Below, piece by piece: positions 14,701 through 15,376 of a DNA stretch of 15,376 bases. A program made the translations under genes and the position numbers. The DNA is from Ga0077536 sp943370145. Its GTDB lineage: Bacteria; Pseudomonadota; Gammaproteobacteria; Ga0077536. The stretch is from the NCBI GenBank assembly GCA_943370145.1, contig CALRPY020000081.1, positions 1-15,376 of the forward strand, written 5' to 3'. The notes beneath the pieces were generated by a model, which saw only the letters and a program-made list of their open reading frames with translations, searched no databases and was not told where the DNA came from. Position 1 is the stretch's first letter. The number at the start of each line of letters is the position of its first letter.

Positions 14701-15061
14701 TGAAGCGATCGACCGCTTCCGGCAGGGCACGGTCGACGTGTTCCTGATCAGCCTCAAGGCCGGCGGCGTCGGCCTCAATCTGCCGGAGGCCGATACCGTC
14801 ATCCACTACGACCCCTGGTGGAACCCGGCCGTCGAGGCCCAGGCGACGGACCGCGCGCACCGCATCGGCCAGACGCAGCCGGTGTTCGTCTACAAGCTCA
14901 TCATCGAGAACAGCGTCGAGGAGAAGATGCTGGAACTGCAGGCGCGCAAGCGTTCGCTCGCCCAGGGCGTGTACGCGGCGCCGTCAGGCGAGGACGGACC
15001 GCTGCTCGACACGACGCTGCTCGCGCGGCTGCTGGAACCGATTACCGCGGACGCGGAGTGA
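11795..15061 (+). CDS. SNF2-family ATPase/helicase with SWIM zinc finger
   Basis: This 1088-aa bacterial SWI2/SNF2 protein has an N-terminal SWIM-type zinc finger, C74-x-C76-x5-C82-x-H84 (CTCPMLYNCKHVAAV), for nucleic-acid or protein contact. A long variable region (about 100-610) follows. The SNF2 ATPase begins at LRPYQLKGLAWLQFLRDYG: DMGLGKT Walker A (K650), DEAQ box (D742-Q745) and LTGTPLENNLGELW. The C-terminal RecA lobe has RVLVFSQFTSMLALIEEAL (about 933), LKAGGVGLNLPEADTVIHYD and motif VI QATDRAHRIGQ (1016-1026). All motifs are intact. Such enzymes translocate on duplex DNA and displace bound proteins. The ATG at 11795 fits relatives (MKLTHRHIQHAVG) but has a weak ribosome site. An in-frame ATG at 11696 would add 33 poorly structured residues. 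No nuclease domain is seen. Confidence 0.93.
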   Translation: MKLTHRHIQHAVGAPGYQRGLEYHASGKVLELDAFEGPHGVQIDASTSGSGGAVYEQRIALIFRDQDVEIDGQCTCPMLYNCKHVAAVCCAWYARQHPRPHAPEAPSAMLNWLAQLAQAGAVQAPLEEGDEYIAYVFDIATTGRGERARESVRLESRVVKRRGHGRKPTRGRAIDLESSAFGYGMASRVATSLDREIATLLSGLHVYHAGYAIRGRAAYHALQLVLDSGRAHWADAGSPPLARGPARQLRLRWEARSPTLLALDAEVEDGGFVLPCEPPLYLDPATHTVGELDGGGLSGAQLALLDSAPPLPAAEAMKVSAALLSRYRSLPVPPPAAVDIRENRGHAPRPVVRISGDLDFGAPRAWLTLDFRYGEDVLPAAPGTAVSTLQTPSGFVSVTRDRQAEQAAHERLRALGFERPPISPDFQRPEAAGYVARGEDELASVAHWSGLLRERAALAAEGWDITLDPSFPLRFETADWVAEIDGDDERTDWFGLSFAFEVDGERIPLIEVLAPLLGEDWSRLPEMVCVPIGAQRYVEVARARLQPLLDLLRELFDRLPAGAGGALRVSRLDAPLLDELTAQGVQIKGGQRWRELAERLRDFTELAPVTPDPALKAELRPYQLKGLAWLQFLRDYGFNGILADDMGLGKTLQALAHFVTEKAAGRLTAPVLVVAPTSLMGNWRREAARFAPTLSVQVLHGPERHARYGQAETTDLLLTTYPLLPRDADRLRKLEFHSVVLDEAQHVKNPRAKAALVVRALNARHRLCLTGTPLENNLGELWALFDFLMPGFLGDAETFRRVYRTPIEIHHHPERQAALARRIAPFMLRRTKQAVATELPPKTEIVERIGIDGTQAELYESVRVTVDRRVREAIASQGLARSHITVLDALLKLRQVCCDPRLLPVDSSTRPAPSAKLERLLELLEELRAEGRRVLVFSQFTSMLALIEEALEARAIAYAKLTGKTKKRDEAIDRFRQGTVDVFLISLKAGGVGLNLPEADTVIHYDPWWNPAVEAQATDRAHRIGQTQPVFVYKLIIENSVEEKMLELQARKRSLAQGVYAAPSGEDGPLLDTTLLARLLEPITADAE

Positions 15062-15095
15062 GTCGCGTCGGCGCAGCGCCAGCCTGAAACGACCC

Positions 15096-15256
15096 TCACC
15101 CGGCACTGCGGCCGGCCTCTCCCGGGTCGGGAGAGGCGAAGAACTGCTCCCCGCGTCCGCCATCGAACACGAAGCCCGGATACGCCCGCGCCGTCTCTTC
15201 GCTCATCCAGCGCCGATACTCCGCCATGCCGCCCAGGTAGATCAGCCGGCGGTGGG
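15096..15256 (-). pseudogene. 3' remnant of an unrecognised gene, cut by palindrome
   Basis: On the minus strand a frame ending at TGA (15098-15096) reads RRLIYLGGMAEYRRWMSEE, then ARAYPGFVFDGGRGEQFFASP. Its amphipathic, aromatic-rich composition looks like a genuine C-terminus rather than noise. I do not recognise the family. Its upstream side runs straight into the perfect palindrome at 15257-15297, where this frame is soon closed by a stop (TAA). No start codon with a ribosome site is present. It is convergent with the SNF2 gene, 34 bases from its stop. It may be a gene broken by insertion of the repeat, or the true gene may continue in another arrangement beyond the window. Confidence 0.45.
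15115..15137. terminator. Hairpin downstream of the SNF2 gene, REP-like
   Basis: A 10-bp stem (15115-15124 with 15128-15137) encloses the loop GGT, about 55 bases after the SNF2 stop. No T-tract follows. The preceding CCCTCACCC...CCTCTCCC pattern resembles an intergenic repeat common in several proteobacteria, so it may be a dispersed repeat acting as a terminator. It overlaps the remnant's C-terminal codons. Confidence 0.45.
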
Positions 15257-15297
15257 GGAGTAAAGGTGTCAGATTTAAAATCTGACACCTTTACTCC
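15257..15297. repeat. Perfect palindrome, 20-bp arms, AGGTGTCAGATTT type
   Basis: Arms 15257-15276 and 15278-15297 are exact reverse complements around a single central A. The motif AAAGGTGTCAGA is widespread next to REP-associated transposase remnants in gammaproteobacteria (from memory). A partial third copy, the reverse complement of GGAGAAAAGGTGTCC, follows at 15298-15312. The sequence breaks the remnant frame on its left. Confidence 0.85.
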
Positions 15298-15376
15298 GGA
15301 CACCTTTTCTCCGCTGACGGTTCTCAATGCCATTGCCGGAAACGGCAGGCCTTGGACCCTGCAGATCATCCAAGCG

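Larger units (their letters stand above)
15062..15376. other. Degraded terminal stretch with repeats and gene remnants
   Basis: After the SNF2 gene come a CCTCTCCCG/CGGGAGAGG hairpin, the 3' remnant of a minus-strand gene, a perfect long palindrome and about 65 bases of possible coding sequence running off the edge. In the last part, plus-strand codons from 15302 read TFSPLTVLNAIAGNGRPW, which looks protein-like but is too short to identify. A TGCCG-GAAA-CGGCA mini-hairpin lies in it. Confidence 0.5.

Noticed and set aside
1..15376. CRISPR array
   Set aside because: The only short tandem repeats (7617-7687) have three units with a 29-base period and no variable spacers, so they are not a CRISPR array.

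Overview
The window looks like a chromosome segment from a high-GC Gram-negative bacterium, most likely a beta- or gammaproteobacterium. The support is indirect. Two proteins carry exosortase-type (PEP-CTERM/VPLPxA-like) C-terminal sorting tails. The short GGGACAGACC and AGGTGTCAGA repeats resemble those scattered through many proteobacterial genomes. Codons in the right two thirds strongly prefer G or C at the third position. I cannot name a genus.

Left part (1 to about 5342): an accessory, defence-type block with visibly lower GC than the rest. It opens inside an IS3-family insertion sequence (partial orfA, intact orfB, right terminal repeat ending at 1188). The IS sits in the hsdR gene of an EcoR124-like type I restriction system. 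Only the C-terminal third of HsdR, from helicase motif VI onward, lies to the right of the IS (1189-2101). Two intact genes follow: an unrecognised helical protein of 276 aa (2152-2982), and, overlapping it by ATGA, a 787-aa primase-helicase (2979-5342) whose N-terminal half resembles the TOTE conflict-system primase. A strong two-way hairpin terminator (5431-5473) closes the block.

Middle part (5645-7406): a two-gene minus-strand operon of crotonase-fold proteins. Both lack one or both of the usual catalytic glutamates. Upstream lies a spacer of short REP-like repeats (7617-7713).

Right-middle part (7746-10533): two divergent genes for exported proteins with VPLPPA-type sorting tails. One is a 543-aa HAF-repeat protein (minus strand), the other a 267-aa protein of unknown role (plus strand).

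Right part (10600-15376): a zinc-less medium-chain dehydrogenase/reductase of the quinone-oxidoreductase type (minus strand), divergent from a long SWIM zinc-finger SNF2-family helicase (plus strand). The window ends in a degraded stretch. It holds the 3' remnant of a minus-strand gene cut by a perfect 20-bp-arm palindrome, and an unidentified possible coding segment running off the edge.

How the genes fit together: the strongest functional unit is the coupled pair of unknown helical protein plus TOTE-type primase-helicase behind the broken hsdR. It may be a compact defence module that was carried with, or works beside, the type I system. The remaining genes look like ordinary chromosomal metabolism, surface-protein and nucleic-acid maintenance functions.
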